Below are positions 5,689 to 7,180 of a stretch of 7,180 bases of DNA, one piece after another. The notes under the pieces were generated by a model that ran no database searches, had not been told where the DNA came from, and saw only the letters and a list, made by a program, of their open reading frames with translations. Source of the stretch: Candidatus Bathyarchaeota archaeon (lineage in GTDB: Archaea; Thermoproteota; Bathyarchaeia; 40CM-2-53-6; FEN-987); assembly GCA_003152955.1 (NCBI GenBank), contig PMBQ01000202.1, positions 1 through 7,180 of the forward strand. Direction: 5' to 3'. The position numbers and the translations under genes are program-made. Position 1 is the first letter of the stretch. Each line of letters starts with the position of its first letter.

Positions 5689-5905
5689 CCAAGGCGCTAG
5701 TGGAATCCTTAGTTAGAAACACGAGCGAGTTCAGAACTCTCCCCATTTTTCCTTTTGTCTGTCGCGCCTATCGCCATCCTATTGAGAGAATCGCGCTGAC
5801 CACAAAATTGCTTCACCGCATCGATCGAAACTTGGTGCTAATTGGGAGTAATCTGATACAAGGGTTATCTTTAATCGACCGTCAAGTCAAAGACGTGTTA
5901 CGATT
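5689..5905. other. divergent intergenic region with no convincing gene
   Basis: These 217 bases separate the small leftward ORF from the rightward molybdoenzyme gene. An open frame crosses it on the plus strand (5700-5909), but its product looks random and it overlaps the molybdoenzyme start, so I do not call it. TCGATCGA at 5820-5827 is an 8-base palindrome of unknown meaning. The right end holds the promoter-like sequence listed separately. Confidence 0.45.
5864..5875 (+). promoter_or_regulatory. possible TATA box of the molybdoenzyme gene
   Basis: GTTATCTTTAAT is an AT-rich box resembling an archaeal TATA element. Its centre is about 36 bases before ATG 5906, so transcription would start near 5896 and give a leader of roughly ten bases or less. 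No ribosome-binding site is visible before this ATG, which agrees with a leaderless or nearly leaderless message. Confidence 0.4.
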
Positions 5906-7180
5906 ATGAGAATCCAGAAAAATACGTTCTCCGATTCCAAGCGCAGGTTCTTCTTCTACGGTTTACGCGGCGGAATACTTGCGACGGCCGTTTTGTTCAT
6001 TGGAACAAGCATCTTGGCATTGCCATTTCCCCCTGTGGTAATCTTCCAACTCCTAATTTCACCAGTCCCGGGGTCGATACAATCGGTTGTAGTCGAGACG
6101 TTTCTGGAATACGCGAAGTATACGGCGTTTGTTGTCTCTGCAGTCATCTACGCCGGGATTTACGGATTGTTGGGAATATTGGTTGGCTTCCTGTTCAGAA
6201 GAGACCTACAGACCGAGCGTAACAGTGCGCTCGCAATCACGACGGCTATACCATCAGCTATTGCACTCGCGTTCGACGCTTTACTAACCTCAACATCCTC
6301 AGGCCTCGCCTCTTCGACAGGTTGGCTGATTTCGGGCGTGCTAATTGTCGCGGCAAACCTCGTTTTCGCTGGCGATTTCGTACAACAGGTTCAGTCTCAC
6401 ATGCAGGTTCAGCAAATGACCAAAGCTGGACCGACCGGACTTCTATCGCGCCGTGGATTTCTTAAGAAAGCCGTGGTCGCTGCCGTTGTCCTGATAGTGG
6501 CTGGTTTTGCAGTCCGCGTGGGACTTGACATATTCTCCGGCCAACCAGTAGTCAGCAGTGGTACAGTCATTCCAATTGACAGCCCACCTACAGAAACGAA
6601 TCCCCAAGATCTCCCTGCGGTCTTCAGTGATGCAAGAATCAGTAACCTTGTCGGTTCAGAAGTCACTGACAGTCGTGTCTTCTACAGGGTTGATATCGAC
6701 CCCATTCCACCCCAGCTAAATCTCGGTCAGTGGTCTTTGAAAATCACGGGAAAAGTGAACAATTCGGTCACACTCGACAAGGACGGTTTGATGGCGCTGC
6801 CTGCTAAGGATGAATATGCAACGCTCGAATGCATAAGCAACACAATCAATCCTCCTGCAGCACTCATAAGTAACGCCAAATGGACCGGGGTGTCGTTGGC
6901 GGGACTTCTCAATCAAGCTGGGCTAACTTCGGATGCCAAATACGTCGTCTTCCATTGCGCTGATGGCTATACCGTAGGGATTCCACTCGATCGAGCTATC
7001 AGACCAGAAGCGCTCTTGGCATACAAAATGAACGACGAAACACTTCCCAACGAACATGGTTTCCCACTTAGAACGATCGTGCCGGGAATTTATGGAATGA
7101 TGAATGCAAAGTGGATAACCGGAATCGAGGTCGTCGATTATGCGTATTTGGGTTACTGGCAGGATCGGGGGTGGTCAAAT
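5906..7180 (+). CDS. membrane-anchored molybdopterin oxidoreductase, sulfite oxidase/YedY-like (partial, 3' end missing)
   Basis: The frame is open for 425 codons to the right edge with no stop, so the C-terminus is missing. Residues 1-160 form a hydrophobic domain with about four helices (near 16-40, 70-97, 108-127, 140-158). A cytoplasmic-type linker carries SRRGFLKK (181-188), a textbook twin-arginine motif, directly before a fifth helix (189-207). From about 240 the chain matches the sulfite oxidase molybdopterin-binding domain: RVFYRVDIDPIPP, then TLECISN with the expected molybdenum-ligand Cys309, WTGVSLAGLLNQAGL, and HGFPLRTIVPGIYGMMNAKWITGIEVVD near the end. Counting helices from a basic N-terminus puts the RR motif inside and the molybdenum domain outside. 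The family oxidises or reduces small substrates such as sulfite or sulfoxides. The substrate here is unknown and no heme or dimerisation domain is visible before the cut. An N-terminal membrane domain on such enzymes is known in other lineages. Confidence 0.88.
   Translation, partial: MRIQKNTFSDSKRRFFFYGLRGGILATAVLFIGTSILALPFPPVVIFQLLISPVPGSIQSVVVETFLEYAKYTAFVVSAVIYAGIYGLLGILVGFLFRRDLQTERNSALAITTAIPSAIALAFDALLTSTSSGLASSTGWLISGVLIVAANLVFAGDFVQQVQSHMQVQQMTKAGPTGLLSRRGFLKKAVVAAVVLIVAGFAVRVGLDIFSGQPVVSSGTVIPIDSPPTETNPQDLPAVFSDARISNLVGSEVTDSRVFYRVDIDPIPPQLNLGQWSLKITGKVNNSVTLDKDGLMALPAKDEYATLECISNTINPPAALISNAKWTGVSLAGLLNQAGLTSDAKYVVFHCADGYTVGIPLDRAIRPEALLAYKMNDETLPNEHGFPLRTIVPGIYGMMNAKWITGIEVVDYAYLGYWQDRGWSN
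6446..6472 (+). other. internal twin-arginine (Tat) motif
   Basis: These codons, and the helix that follows, encode SRRGFLKK and then a hydrophobic run (AVVAAVVLIVAGFAV). This fits the Tat consensus S/T-R-R-x-F-L-K. It lies after four predicted helices rather than at the N-terminus. Molybdopterin enzymes are commonly Tat substrates because the cofactor is inserted in the cytoplasm, so the motif makes biological sense here. Confidence 0.7.

Noticed and set aside
5429..5700. Two forward ORFs (5429-5641 and 5458-5700) after the DUF929 gene
   Set aside because: Both are Ser/His/Pro/Gln-rich and lie opposite the more protein-like membrane ORF at 5479-5688. Their starts lie inside the DUF929 gene.
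5700..5909. Forward ORF of 69 codons just before the molybdoenzyme gene
   Set aside because: It overlaps the molybdoenzyme ATG in another frame, covers the promoter-like box, and its product shows no domain, signal or helix pattern.
1..7180. CRISPR array, tRNA gene or transposon remnant
   Set aside because: No spaced direct repeats, no GGTTCRA-type T-arm with matching stems, and no transposase-like sequence or terminal inverted repeats were seen on either strand.

Overview
The window looks like a chromosomal segment of an archaeon, possibly from the TACK or Thaumarchaeota-like side. The support is a GGTGA ribosome-binding site of the archaeal type before the threonine synthase ATG, a DUF929 thioredoxin-fold protein (a largely archaeal family), frequent TTG/GTG starts, and AT-rich promoter-like boxes close to start codons. 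No rRNA, tRNA, CRISPR array, insertion sequence or phage gene is visible. The lineage is an inference from gene content only.

Layout. Positions 1-145 (+) hold the C-terminal tail of a probable membrane protein that enters from the left. Positions 210-3928 (-) are a compact threonine-pathway operon, transcribed right to left: homoserine kinase (thrB, 2921-3928), threonine synthase (thrC, 1668-2915) and aspartate kinase (210-1649). The aspartate kinase frame is interrupted by a single in-frame TGA (1056-1058) where a glycine is expected. A gene-free stretch of about 300 bases (3929-4235) separates this operon from a rightward block. That block holds a small polytopic membrane protein (4236-4682) and a DUF929 thioredoxin-fold protein (4827-5486) in which the first cysteine of the CPxC motif is Asp. 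A small leftward ORF with two hydrophobic stretches (5479-5688) overlaps the DUF929 stop tail-to-tail. From 5906 to the right edge runs a partial molybdopterin oxidoreductase of the sulfite oxidase/YedY-like type. It has four N-terminal membrane helices and a twin-arginine motif before the fifth.

How the genes fit together. Aspartate kinase makes aspartyl phosphate, the entry to the Asp-family amino acids. Homoserine kinase and threonine synthase carry out the last two steps to threonine. Aspartate-semialdehyde dehydrogenase and homoserine dehydrogenase are not in the window. The right half has an envelope and redox flavour: a cysteine-bearing membrane protein, a thioredoxin-fold protein, and a molybdoenzyme predicted to face the outside. 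No functional link between these three is proven. The points most worth checking are the in-frame TGA, the Asp-for-Cys change in DUF929, and the Tat motif inside a polytopic membrane protein.
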